Shown here one piece after another: positions 22,925 to 30,080 of a stretch of DNA of 31,331 bases. The first letter of the stretch is position 1. Each line of letters begins with the position of its first letter. Source of the stretch: an uncultured Oscillospiraceae bacterium (GTDB lineage: Bacteria > Bacillota > Clostridia > Oscillospirales > Oscillospiraceae); the NCBI GenBank assembly GCA_934630495.1, contig CAKTVW010000026.1, positions 1-31,331 on the forward strand, written 5' to 3'. Made by a program: the position numbers and the translations under genes. The notes under the pieces were generated by a model. The model was not told the DNA's origin and did not search any database. It saw only the letters and a program-made list of their open reading frames with translations.

Positions 22925-25540
22925 ATGAAGCTGATGATTCTGGACGGGAACAGCGTGATAAACCGTGCCTTTTACGGGGTGCGGCCGCTGACGACCCGCG
23001 ACGGGATGTATACGAACGCGATCTTCGGATTCCTCAATATTCTCGAGCGCGTGCGGCACGAGGAACGCCCCGACGCGCTGTGCGTCGCCTTTGACCTGCA
23101 CGGCCCGACCTTTCGGCATCTGAAATATGAGGGCTACAAGGCGACGCGGCACAAAATGCCGGAGGAGCTTGCCATGCAGATGCCCGTGATGAAGGACGTT
23201 CTGCGCGCGATGAACATTCCGATCTATGAATGTCAGGGCTGGGAGGCCGACGACGTGATCGGCACGGTGGCAAAGCGCTGCTCCGCCGCCGAATGGGACT
23301 GCGTGATCCTGACGGGCGACCGCGACAGCCTGCAGCTCGTCGACGAGCATGTGACGGTCAAGCTTGTGCGCACGCAGGGCGGACAGACACATGCGACGAA
23401 TTATACCCCGGCGGGCTTTGCGGCGGAATACGGCATGGAGCCGATCCGCCTGATCGACCTCAAGGCGCTTATGGGCGACAGCTCGGACAATATTCCCGGT
23501 GTTGCGGGCGTGGGGCCGAAGACGGCCACGGAGCTGCTGAAAAAATACGGCACGCTCGACGGCGTGTATGAGAATCTTTCACCGCAGAATATGAAGGGAA
23601 AGCTCTTTGAAAAGCTGCAAAACGGTCGCGAAACGGCGTATCTGTCCTACGATCTTGCGACGATCCGCTGCAATGCGCCGATCGAGAATTTTACGCCCGA
23701 GGGGAATCTGGTCCGCGAGCCGAAGCGCAGAGAGCTGTACGATCTGTTCACGCGGCTGGAATTTCAGAAGCTGATCGATAAATACGGTCTGCGCGGCGCG
23801 GCCCTCGAGGAGGCCGAAGCGCCCGAGCAGGAGCCGACATTCTGCGGCGAGTGCACGACGATCGCGGTAGAGGACCCGGCGCAGGCGGAGCCGCTTTTTG
23901 TCGGAAAGACCGTCAGCCTTGCCGCGTCCGACGATCTTCAGACCGTCGCGGCGACTCTGCTCGACGAGGGAGAGACGATGTATCTGCTCAGTCGGGAGCG
24001 GCTGGGAGAGGCGTATGCTCCGCTGCTTCGGCGGCTGTTTGATAAAAAAATACCGAAGCTTGCGCATGACTGCAAGCCGCTGATGCGCCGCCTGCTGCAA
24101 ATGGGGATCGACGCCGACGGCTTTGTGTTTGACACGGCGGTCGCGGCCTATCTGCTCGACGCAACGCGCGGAAAGTACGAATTGGAGCAGCTGACGCTGG
24201 ACTATCTGCATTTTTCTCCCGCGACGGAGCGGGAGCCTCCCGCCGAGGGAGCGCTTGCCGTCCGTGCGTCGTGTGCGGAGGCCCTGTACGGCGTGCTCTC
24301 GGAAAAACTGCGCGAGCAGGGAATGCAGCAGCTCTTCACGCAGATCGAGCTGCCGCTGTGCCGCGTGCTGGCCTGCATGGAGCATGACGGCGTGCTGGTC
24401 GACCGCGAGGCGCTGCATACCTTCGGCGCCATGCTTTCCGAACGCATCGCGGCCTGCGAGAAAATGATCTTTGAGACGGCGGGCGGCCCGTTCAATATCA
24501 ATTCCACGAAGCAGCTCGGCGAGCTTCTCTTTGACACGCTGCATTTGCCGCCGGTCAAGAAGACCAAGAGCGGCTATTCGACCAATGTCGAGGTGCTCGA
24601 GGCGCTTCGGGACAAGCATCCCGTCGTACAGGCGGTGATGGATTATCGGATGCTGACAAAGCTCAATTCCACCTATGCCGACGGCCTGCAAAAGGAGATC
24701 GCGGCCGACGGCCGCATCCACACGACCTTTCAAAATACCGTCACCGCGACGGGACGCCTGTCTTCGACGGAGCCGAATCTGCAAAACATCCCCGTCCGCA
24801 CCGAGCTGGGCAGCGAGATCCGCAAAATGTTCGTTCCGCGCGAGGGCTGGGTGCTGGTCGATGCGGACTACAGCCAGATCGAGCTGCGCGTGCTTGCGCA
24901 TATTGCCGATGACAAGGCCATGCAGGAGGCGTTCCGTTCCGGCGAGGATGTCCACACCGTCACGGCGTCTCAGGTGTTCGGCGTTCCGGTCGACGAGGTC
25001 ACGCCGCTGATGCGCCGCCATGCCAAGGCGGTGAACTTCGGCATCGTCTACGGAATTTCGGAGTTTTCTCTGGCGCAGGACATCGGCGTCAGCCGCGCCG
25101 AGGCGCGGGCATATATAGACAGCTATCTGAGCAAGTACCGCGGCGTCCGTGCGTATATGCGGCAGATCGTCGAAACGGCCCGGGAGCAGGGCTATGTGCA
25201 GACGCTTATGGGCCGCCGCCGCATGATCCCCGAGATCAAGAGCACAAAATTCAACATCCGCTCCGGCGCGGAACGGATCGCGCTGAACACGCCGATTCAG
25301 GGAACGGCGGCGGATATTATCAAGCTTGCCATGGTGCGGGTGTTCGATGCACTGGAGCGCGAGGCGCTTCAGGCCCGCCTGATCCTTCAGGTGCATGACG
25401 AGCTGATCGTTGAATGCCCCGCCTTTGAGGCGCAGAGCGTGATGGACATTGTCACGCGCGAAATGGAGCACGCGGCGGCGCTCTCCGTGCCGCTCGTTGC
25501 GGAGGCGAAAATGGGGGAAAGCTGGTATGACGCGAAATGA
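22925..25540 (+). CDS. polA: DNA polymerase I
   Basis: This 871-residue enzyme removes RNA primers and fills gaps. The N-terminal 5'-nuclease (about 1-290) has GWEADDVIGT and LTGDRDSLQL and a helix-hairpin-helix GVAGVGPKTATELLKKYG. The middle 3'-5' exonuclease-like domain (about 310-470) lacks the DxE active-site pair, so proofreading is probably lost, as in Bacillus. The polymerase has motif A VDADYSQIELRVLAHI, motif B RRHAKAVNFGIVYG and motif C QVHDELIVE. ATG 22925 follows GGGAGGGG by five bases; the open frame from 22886 overlaps cysS and has no such site. It likely belongs to the T-box transcript. Confidence 0.97.
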   Translation: MKLMILDGNSVINRAFYGVRPLTTRDGMYTNAIFGFLNILERVRHEERPDALCVAFDLHGPTFRHLKYEGYKATRHKMPEELAMQMPVMKDVLRAMNIPIYECQGWEADDVIGTVAKRCSAAEWDCVILTGDRDSLQLVDEHVTVKLVRTQGGQTHATNYTPAGFAAEYGMEPIRLIDLKALMGDSSDNIPGVAGVGPKTATELLKKYGTLDGVYENLSPQNMKGKLFEKLQNGRETAYLSYDLATIRCNAPIENFTPEGNLVREPKRRELYDLFTRLEFQKLIDKYGLRGAALEEAEAPEQEPTFCGECTTIAVEDPAQAEPLFVGKTVSLAASDDLQTVAATLLDEGETMYLLSRERLGEAYAPLLRRLFDKKIPKLAHDCKPLMRRLLQMGIDADGFVFDTAVAAYLLDATRGKYELEQLTLDYLHFSPATEREPPAEGALAVRASCAEALYGVLSEKLREQGMQQLFTQIELPLCRVLACMEHDGVLVDREALHTFGAMLSERIAACEKMIFETAGGPFNINSTKQLGELLFDTLHLPPVKKTKSGYSTNVEVLEALRDKHPVVQAVMDYRMLTKLNSTYADGLQKEIAADGRIHTTFQNTVTATGRLSSTEPNLQNIPVRTELGSEIRKMFVPREGWVLVDADYSQIELRVLAHIADDKAMQEAFRSGEDVHTVTASQVFGVPVDEVTPLMRRHAKAVNFGIVYGISEFSLAQDIGVSRAEARAYIDSYLSKYRGVRAYMRQIVETAREQGYVQTLMGRRRMIPEIKSTKFNIRSGAERIALNTPIQGTAADIIKLAMVRVFDALEREALQARLILQVHDELIVECPAFEAQSVMDIVTREMEHAAALSVPLVAEAKMGESWYDAK

Positions 25541-25989
25541 TCCGTAAAATGCGGCGGGAGGATGTCCCGCAGATCGCCGCGCTGGAACGCCTGTGCTTTT
25601 CCGACCCGTGGAGCGAAGCCTCGATCTCTTCGGAATTGGAGAATCCGATCAGCCTCTGGCTGGTCGCGGAGGCCGACGGTGTGGTGCAGGGCTATATCGG
25701 CTCACAGTCTGCTCCCCCGGACTGCGATATCATGAATCTTGCCGTTGCGCCCGACGCGCGGCGGCAGCAGCTCGGCAGGACGCTTCTGCAGTCGCTGATC
25801 GACGAATTGCACAGGCGCGGCACGGAGCGCCTGTTTCTGGAGGTCCGCGCCTCCAACGTGCCCGCGCAGTCGCTGTACGCTTCGTTCGGCTTTGAACAGG
25901 TCGGGCTGCGGAAGGAGTATTATGTAAACCCAACGGAAGACGCTTTGATACTGAGAAAGGAGCTGTGCCATGCTGATCCTATCGATTGA
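25537..25989 (+). CDS. rimI: ribosomal protein alanine N-acetyltransferase
   Basis: This 150-residue GNAT acetyltransferase resembles RimI, which acetylates the N-terminal alanine of ribosomal protein S18. It has the acetyl-CoA motif RRQQLGRTLLQSL and the downstream EVRASNVPAQSLYASFGFEQVGLRKEYY, which matches RimI. It starts in an ATGA overlap with polA and its end overlaps tsaD by 20 bases. rimI next to tsaD is a widely conserved pairing; the usual tsaB and tsaE neighbours are not here. Confidence 0.92.
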   Translation: MIRKMRREDVPQIAALERLCFSDPWSEASISSELENPISLWLVAEADGVVQGYIGSQSAPPDCDIMNLAVAPDARRQQLGRTLLQSLIDELHRRGTERLFLEVRASNVPAQSLYASFGFEQVGLRKEYYVNPTEDALILRKELCHADPID

Positions 25990-26986
25990 ATCCTCCTGCG
26001 ACGAGACGGCGGTCGCGCTGGTCCGCGACGGCAGAGAGGTGCTGACGGACTGCATTGCTTCGCAGGTGCCGCTGCACCGCATTTACGGCGGCGTCGTGCC
26101 GGAGATCGCATCGAGGAAGCACATCGAGGCGATCTACGGACTGGCGGATCAGGCGCTGGAGCGTGCGAAGGTCACCCGCGCGGACATCGACGCCGTCGCC
26201 GTGACCTATGCGCCGGGGCTGATCGGCGCACTGCTCGTCGGAGTGAATTTTGCCAAGGCGGCGGCGCTTGCGCTGGACGTCCCGCTGATCCCCGTGCACC
26301 ATATCCGCGGACATATTGCGGCCAATTATCTGGCGTATCCCGACCTGAAGCCGCCGTTTTTGTGCCTTGTCGTCTCCGGCGGACATACGATGCTGGTGGA
26401 TGTCCGAGACTACACCGAAATGGAGATCCTCGGCTCGACTCGCGACGACGCCGCGGGCGAGAGCTTTGATAAGGTCGCGCGGCTGCTGGACATGCCCTAT
26501 CCCGGCGGCGCTGCGCTGGACAGGGCCGCGCAGGGCGGCGACGAAACGCGCTACCCGCTCCCACACCCGAAAATGTCGGGAAATCCGCTGGATATGTCGT
26601 TTTCGGGCCTGAAAACGGCGGCAGTAAATTTGATCCACAACATGCGGCAGAAGGGCGAGGAGATCAATATCCCCGATCTCTGCGCGAGCTTTTCCGCCGC
26701 AGTCTGCGGAATGCTGCTGCCTAAGACCGAGGCGGCGCTGGAGCGGACAGGCCGTGACACCTTGGCCGTTGCGGGCGGCGTTGCGGCGAACAGCCGCATC
26801 CGCGCGGAGCTTCAGCGCGTATGTGCGCGGCGCGGCGTCCGTCTGTGTATGCCGCCGCTGAGCCTCTGCGGCGACAACGGCGCGATGATCGGCGCACAGG
26901 GCTATTATGAATATCTGGCGGGCAACCTTGCCGACCAGACGCTCAACGCTTACGCTACGAAATCCATGGAGGGCGAGACGCTTTAA
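25970..26986 (+). CDS. tsaD: tRNA N6-adenosine threonylcarbamoyltransferase
   Basis: TsaD transfers the threonylcarbamoyl group to A37 of tRNAs that read ANN codons, working with TsaB and TsaE. The 338-residue protein has the ASKHA ATPase fold with SIESSCDETAVALV at the start, metal-binding HxxxH (H111 and H115 in PVHHIRGH), VSGGHTML, and NPLDMSFSGLKTAA followed by AVAGGVAANSRIR. The RBS AAAGGAG lies inside rimI. A repeat begins in its very stop codon. tsaB and tsaE must be elsewhere in the genome. Confidence 0.97.
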   Translation: MLILSIESSCDETAVALVRDGREVLTDCIASQVPLHRIYGGVVPEIASRKHIEAIYGLADQALERAKVTRADIDAVAVTYAPGLIGALLVGVNFAKAAALALDVPLIPVHHIRGHIAANYLAYPDLKPPFLCLVVSGGHTMLVDVRDYTEMEILGSTRDDAAGESFDKVARLLDMPYPGGAALDRAAQGGDETRYPLPHPKMSGNPLDMSFSGLKTAAVNLIHNMRQKGEEINIPDLCASFSAAVCGMLLPKTEAALERTGRDTLAVAGGVAANSRIRAELQRVCARRGVRLCMPPLSLCGDNGAMIGAQGYYEYLAGNLADQTLNAYATKSMEGETL

Positions 26987-27136
26987 TACTGATTCTTGAT
27001 TAAAAGATTTAATCAAGAATCCCGTGTGCTACGCACACTCGCATCGTGCGAAAGCACGCTGCGCCGTCTCATGCAGAATCTGACGCGCCCTTGGCGCTAT
27101 AAAAAGCTTTTCAAGCTTTTTAACAGATTCTAGTAT
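26986..27136. repeat. MITE-like repeat after tsaD
   Basis: The segment starts in the tsaD stop codon with ATACTGATTCTTGATT and ends with CAGATTCTAGTAT, imperfect inverted ends. Inside are a perfect 12-bp stem (GATTCTTGATTA with TAATCAAGAATC, 26991-27021), GTGTGC/GCACAC, CGTGC-GAAA-GCACG and AAAAAGCTT/AAGCTTTTT hairpins. The first 27 bases recur exactly at 31259-31285. It may also terminate the polA-tsaD transcript through its first hairpin. Confidence 0.6.
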
Positions 27137-27139
27137 AAT
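27134..27139 (+). promoter_or_regulatory. -10 box of the structured RNA
   Basis: A perfect TATAAT stands at the edge of the repeat; a weak -35 (TTCAAG) is about 18 bases upstream inside the repeat. Together with the terminator at 27262 it frames a short RNA of about 150 bases. Confidence 0.4.
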
Positions 27140-27145
27140 GCCGAG

Positions 27146-27297
27146 AGCCAGTCGTGTTTCGGACGGGGCCTGATCCTCGGTGAGGCGCTTGCGGTTATCC
27201 GAGTGCCGCGCCGCCGAGGTGTGTATTATGCAGACGGTCCGGGCCGAGATAATGGCGAAGGAAAAATGCAGGACGCGATGACGCGCCCTGCATTTTT
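27146..27297 (+). ncRNA. structured small RNA, 6S-like candidate
   Basis: No reading frame fits, but the sequence folds as one long rod. GGAC pairs with GTCC, an internal bubble follows (GGGGCCTGAT on the left, TGTGTATTATGCAGACG on the right), then CCTCGG/CCGAGG and GGCGC/GCGCC stems close a loop with TTGCGGTTATCCGAGTGCC. A rod with a central bubble is the plan of 6S RNA, which binds the sigma-A holoenzyme, and GGGGCCTGATCC resembles the template part of E. coli 6S. The predicted length of about 150 bases is short for 6S, so this call is tentative. Confidence 0.5.
27262..27297 (+). terminator. terminator of the structured RNA
   Basis: AAAAATGCAGGACGCG (27262-27277) pairs with CGCGCCCTGCATTTTT (27282-27297) at 15 of 16 positions around an ATGA loop, with the T run in the stem. 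This is the strongest intrinsic terminator in the window. Confidence 0.85.
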
Positions 27298-27534
27298 ATG
27301 CCATATTACAAAACTGTGGAAATGACGGCCGGAATAGATTATGTAAACCGATAAGGCACTTTCGCAAAGGAAAGAAGTTCATTTGCCGCCGATGCGAAAA
27401 AACGGTCGATTTTTGGAAGATCTTTGCACAACGGGCGTTTCGGCTTGTGCAAAAACCTGTGCAGACTGTTTATAACTTTTGACGATTTGCAAAAAGGTTA
27501 TCATTATTGTAAACCGATCGCACCCAAAAGAGGA
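27298..27534. other. intergenic stretch without a recognised gene
   Basis: This AT-richer 237-base gap contains the sequence TGTAAACCGAT twice (27342-27352 and 27508-27518), each preceded by ATTAT, 166 bases apart. The open frame at 27424-27630 has no ribosome binding site and no recognisable product, so I do not call it a gene. Confidence 0.5.
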
Positions 27535-27587
27535 CGCCGCGCAGGACGGAAAGCTTGCATCGTCCCGCGCGGCGCTGTGTATTTTTT
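27535..27587. terminator. strong hairpin, likely bidirectional terminator
   Basis: CGCCGCGC-A-GGACG (27535-27548) pairs with CGTCC-C-GCGCGGCG (27561-27574). On the plus strand TATTTTTT follows; on the minus strand TCCTCTTTT follows. It lies 50 bases beyond the end of the minus-strand hydrolase gene, which it probably terminates. Confidence 0.65.
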
Positions 27588-27624
27588 GCGAAATCTGCGC
27601 CGCCGAGGCGACCGGGAAAACGTC

Positions 27625-28698
27625 TTATGAGGCCAGCACGGCGTCAAGGTAAAACTCGTTCAGCGTGTCCATGAAGCGCTCGTCGATCTCATAAAGAAGC
27701 GCCTCGTCGACAGAGCTGCGGAAGGTTTGCAGGACGCCGTCGGGAATTTCGTCGCCGTAGCGCGCCTCCAGCGCCTCCAGCTCGGAGACGACCTCCCCGC
27801 GATATTCCGCCGCCTCCTCGGTGAGCCATGCGGTCGAGTGCTCGCTGCGGCTCCCCTCGGAGATCGTGAGGTAGGAGACGTTCGGGTTCGTGATGCGGTC
27901 GCGGCAGCCCGCGACGGAAATGCGGTCGGGAACGATCTCGTCGTCGGTTCCGCTGACGATCAGGGCGGGGACAGACGCCGCGTTGATCGCGTCAACGGCC
28001 GTTTCGTTGCCGTCGCTCCCGCTGACGTGCAGGTTTTCCAGCCAGAGGAACGGATACTGACTGTAGGCCAGCACGTCTCCGACATAGCGCCCGGCGTTGT
28101 AGCACATCGTGTCGACGGGGGAGTTGAAGGCGCTGATGCAGACGGCAGCACGGACGGGGTATTCGCTTTCCAGCGCGGTGGCGGCGGCATAGCCGCCCGC
28201 GCTGTGCCCGTACAGAACGACGGGCAGCGCACGGTATTCCGACTGCGACAGGTATTCCAGCGCGGCCAGCGTATCGTTATGGAGCTGGGAAAGACTGACG
28301 GTGCCGCTGCCCTCGCTGTCGCGGACGCCCGTGCCGTCAAAGGCAAATACGCGCCAGCCGTGATCCGCGAAGTACAGAATTTCCGGCAGATGCGAATCCG
28401 CGCCGCCGTTCATCCCGTGCACGATCAGAACGACGCCCTGCTCTCCCGTACCGTAGAAATAGCCGCGCAGACGGTTTTTCCCGGACAGGAACGATACCTC
28501 CTGCCGGGGATAGGCGGTTCGGTCGATATCCGCATAGCGCAGCTCGATCGTCTGCGCGGTCAGCTCACTGCGCCCGAAGAAGCAGCGGAAAAATACACCG
28601 GCCGAGGTCAGAGACAGAAGCACGGACACACAGACGGCAATCACGGCAATATGCAGCACTTTTCTGAACCATTTTCTCCGATCTCTCCGAATTGCCAT
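27625..28698 (-). CDS. alpha/beta hydrolase, membrane-anchored
   Basis: The 357-residue protein has a basic N-terminus and one membrane helix at about residues 14-38, so the hydrolase part should face outside. The alpha/beta hydrolase core is visible: VVLIVHGMNGG (oxyanion region), nucleophile S166 in YGHSAGG, acid in SGTDDEIVP (about 252-253) and histidine H287 in SRSEHST. The family includes esterases and peptidases; the substrate is unknown. It is a single-gene unit, divergent from the DUF4349 lipoprotein gene. The start ATG has AAGGAG upstream on the minus strand. Confidence 0.88.
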   Translation of the reverse strand: MAIRRDRRKWFRKVLHIAVIAVCVSVLLSLTSAGVFFRCFFGRSELTAQTIELRYADIDRTAYPRQEVSFLSGKNRLRGYFYGTGEQGVVLIVHGMNGGADSHLPEILYFADHGWRVFAFDGTGVRDSEGSGTVSLSQLHNDTLAALEYLSQSEYRALPVVLYGHSAGGYAAATALESEYPVRAAVCISAFNSPVDTMCYNAGRYVGDVLAYSQYPFLWLENLHVSGSDGNETAVDAINAASVPALIVSGTDDEIVPDRISVAGCRDRITNPNVSYLTISEGSRSEHSTAWLTEEAAEYRGEVVSELEALEARYGDEIPDGVLQTFRSSVDEALLYEIDERFMDTLNEFYLDAVLAS

Positions 28699-28761
28699 CG
28701 TGTGCTCCTTCCTGACGGCACTGTCAGTATGACCGCGCCGCGTTTTTTTATTCCGATTTTT

Positions 28762-28790
28762 ATTATAGCGCGGCCTGTCAAATCCCGCAA
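28762..28790 (-). promoter_or_regulatory. promoter of the hydrolase gene
   Basis: On the minus strand TTGCGG and a perfect TATAAT are separated by 17 bases. A perfect TTGACA also occurs there (28781-28776) but stands only eight bases from the -10 box, so it is not used with it. Confidence 0.5.
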
Positions 28791-28956
28791 GCGGTCGGCC
28801 ATCTTCTTTAGTACGCTCGACGCATTCGGAGGGCCGTGGCGCGCGGAAAAGCGATCTTTTGCCCGTTTTATGAAATTTACGGAACTTTTTCCGTTTCAGA
28901 GCGTCTGAAAAACAAAGCGAACGCGGCGCGGGCGCTTACGAAAAGGAGGAATGAAA

Positions 28957-29826
28957 ATGAAACGGGCAAGTGCTGTTATTTTGACGCTGCTTCTGCTGCT
29001 CGGTTTATTCTGCGGATGCAGCAAGGCAAACGACACGGGTAACTACAAGGAGGCCTATGACCGCGCGGAGGTCGTCGGAGCGGTCGGGACGGACGGCGAG
29101 GTCGCCGTCGGCGCCGCAGGGCAGGCCGCCGTGGCAAACACACAACAAAAGCTGATCCGCACGGTGCGGCTGTCCGTGGAAACGGAAAACTATGAAGCGC
29201 TGCTTTCCGACATCGAGACGAAGGCAGGGACGGTCGGCGGCTACATGGAGTCCATCGACGCCAACACCCGCTACGGTGCCGATTCACGCCATGCCTCGGT
29301 ATGCCTGCGGATCCCCGCAGACGAGCTGGACGGATTTTTGACCGCCGTTTCGGGCATGTCCAATGTGGTGTCGCGCAGCGAGGATGTCCGCGATATCACC
29401 CTGAGCTATGCCGACACCGAGAGCGAACGCAACGCGCTGCGGGTCGAGCAGGAGCGGCTGCTTGCGCTGCTGGAAAAGGCGGAGTCGCTGAGCGATGTTC
29501 TGGAGATTGAGGGCCGTCTGACGGATGTGCGCTATCGCCTGAACAGCATTGAATCCCAGCTCCGCACCTATGACAATCAGGTGGATTACGCCACGCTCTA
29601 TCTGGAGATCAGCGAAGTCACGGTGCTCACGCCCGTCGCGGAGGTCGGTTTCTGGCAAAAGATCGGCGATGGCTTTGTCCACAGCGCTGCGACGGTCTGG
29701 AATTTCCTCAAATCCGCCTTCTCCTATGCGATCATTGCCATTCCGTATCTGGCGGTGCTGCTGCTTCCGGGCGTGATCGCGCTCGTGGTGGTGCTGATCG
29801 TGCGGAAGTGCAAAAGAAAATCGTGA
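28957..29826 (+). CDS. DUF4349 domain lipoprotein
   Basis: The protein (289 residues from this start) has a lipoprotein signal with cysteine at about 21 (LGLFCGC), then a DUF4349 domain: KLIRTVRLSVETENYEALLSDIE, GGYMES, RIPADELDGFL and a long charged helix region SERNALRVEQERLLALLEKAESLSDVLEIEGRLTDVRYRLNSIESQL likely to form a coiled coil. A membrane helix (about 250-278) and a basic tail end it. The function of the family is not established; it is common in Bacillota cell envelopes. ATG 28951 is only one base after AGGAGG, so ATG 28957 at seven bases is preferred. Confidence 0.9.
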   Translation: MKRASAVILTLLLLLGLFCGCSKANDTGNYKEAYDRAEVVGAVGTDGEVAVGAAGQAAVANTQQKLIRTVRLSVETENYEALLSDIETKAGTVGGYMESIDANTRYGADSRHASVCLRIPADELDGFLTAVSGMSNVVSRSEDVRDITLSYADTESERNALRVEQERLLALLEKAESLSDVLEIEGRLTDVRYRLNSIESQLRTYDNQVDYATLYLEISEVTVLTPVAEVGFWQKIGDGFVHSAATVWNFLKSAFSYAIIAIPYLAVLLLPGVIALVVVLIVRKCKRKS

Positions 29827-29869
29827 TTTTTGACAAATTTCGACGGTGAAATCTGTGAAAATCGCTGTA

Positions 29870-29898
29870 TTGCAAGGGAAAAGTGCGTATGGTATGAT
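29870..29898 (+). promoter_or_regulatory. promoter of the sugar ATPase gene
   Basis: TTGCAA (29870-29875) and TATGAT (29893-29898) are 17 bases apart, with the extended TGG before the second box. Transcription from about 29905 gives a leader of some 175 bases. Confidence 0.65.
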
Positions 29899-29904
29899 TA
29901 CTCT

Positions 29905-30080
29905 ATCAAGGTGGGCGCATCTACTCCACAAAACATAGATGAGAGCCGCCAAGAAAGGAGTTCACCGTTCCGCACGGCTTGCGGTGCGGCAGTGTGGAGA
30001 CCTGCCGTAATGCGTCGCGCTCCAATGCGGGCGGACGCGAGGCACGGACAAGCGGAGGCTTCCGTGTCAAAGTCGGTTAC
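29905..30080 (+). promoter_or_regulatory. long structured 5' leader
   Basis: The leader can form several hairpins: ACTCC/GGAGT enclosing 29928-29961, CCGCAC/GTGCGG at 29970-29989, GGCAG/CTGCC just after, GCGTC/GACGC with five further pairs around CAATGC, and CACGGA/TCCGTG near the end. No terminator T run and no known riboswitch core is visible to me. The last bases before the ATG have no ribosome binding site at normal distance; an AAAGGAG stands far upstream and a GGAGG is about 21 bases away. Confidence 0.45.

Noticed and set aside
23579..25471. Long open frame on the minus strand opposite polA
   Set aside because: The plus strand encodes all polymerase motifs; the antisense frame has no recognisable domain or ribosome binding site.
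26986..27136. CRISPR-like or tRNA-like structure suggested by many short hairpins
   Set aside because: There are no regularly spaced repeats and no cloverleaf; the pattern fits a MITE-like repeat.
27424..27630. Small plus-strand frame of 68 codons
   Set aside because: No ribosome binding site, crosses the strong hairpin at 27535-27574 and has no recognisable sequence.
28776..28781. Perfect TTGACA on the minus strand upstream of the hydrolase
   Set aside because: It is only eight bases from the -10 box; TTGCGG at the correct 17-base spacing is the better -35 box.
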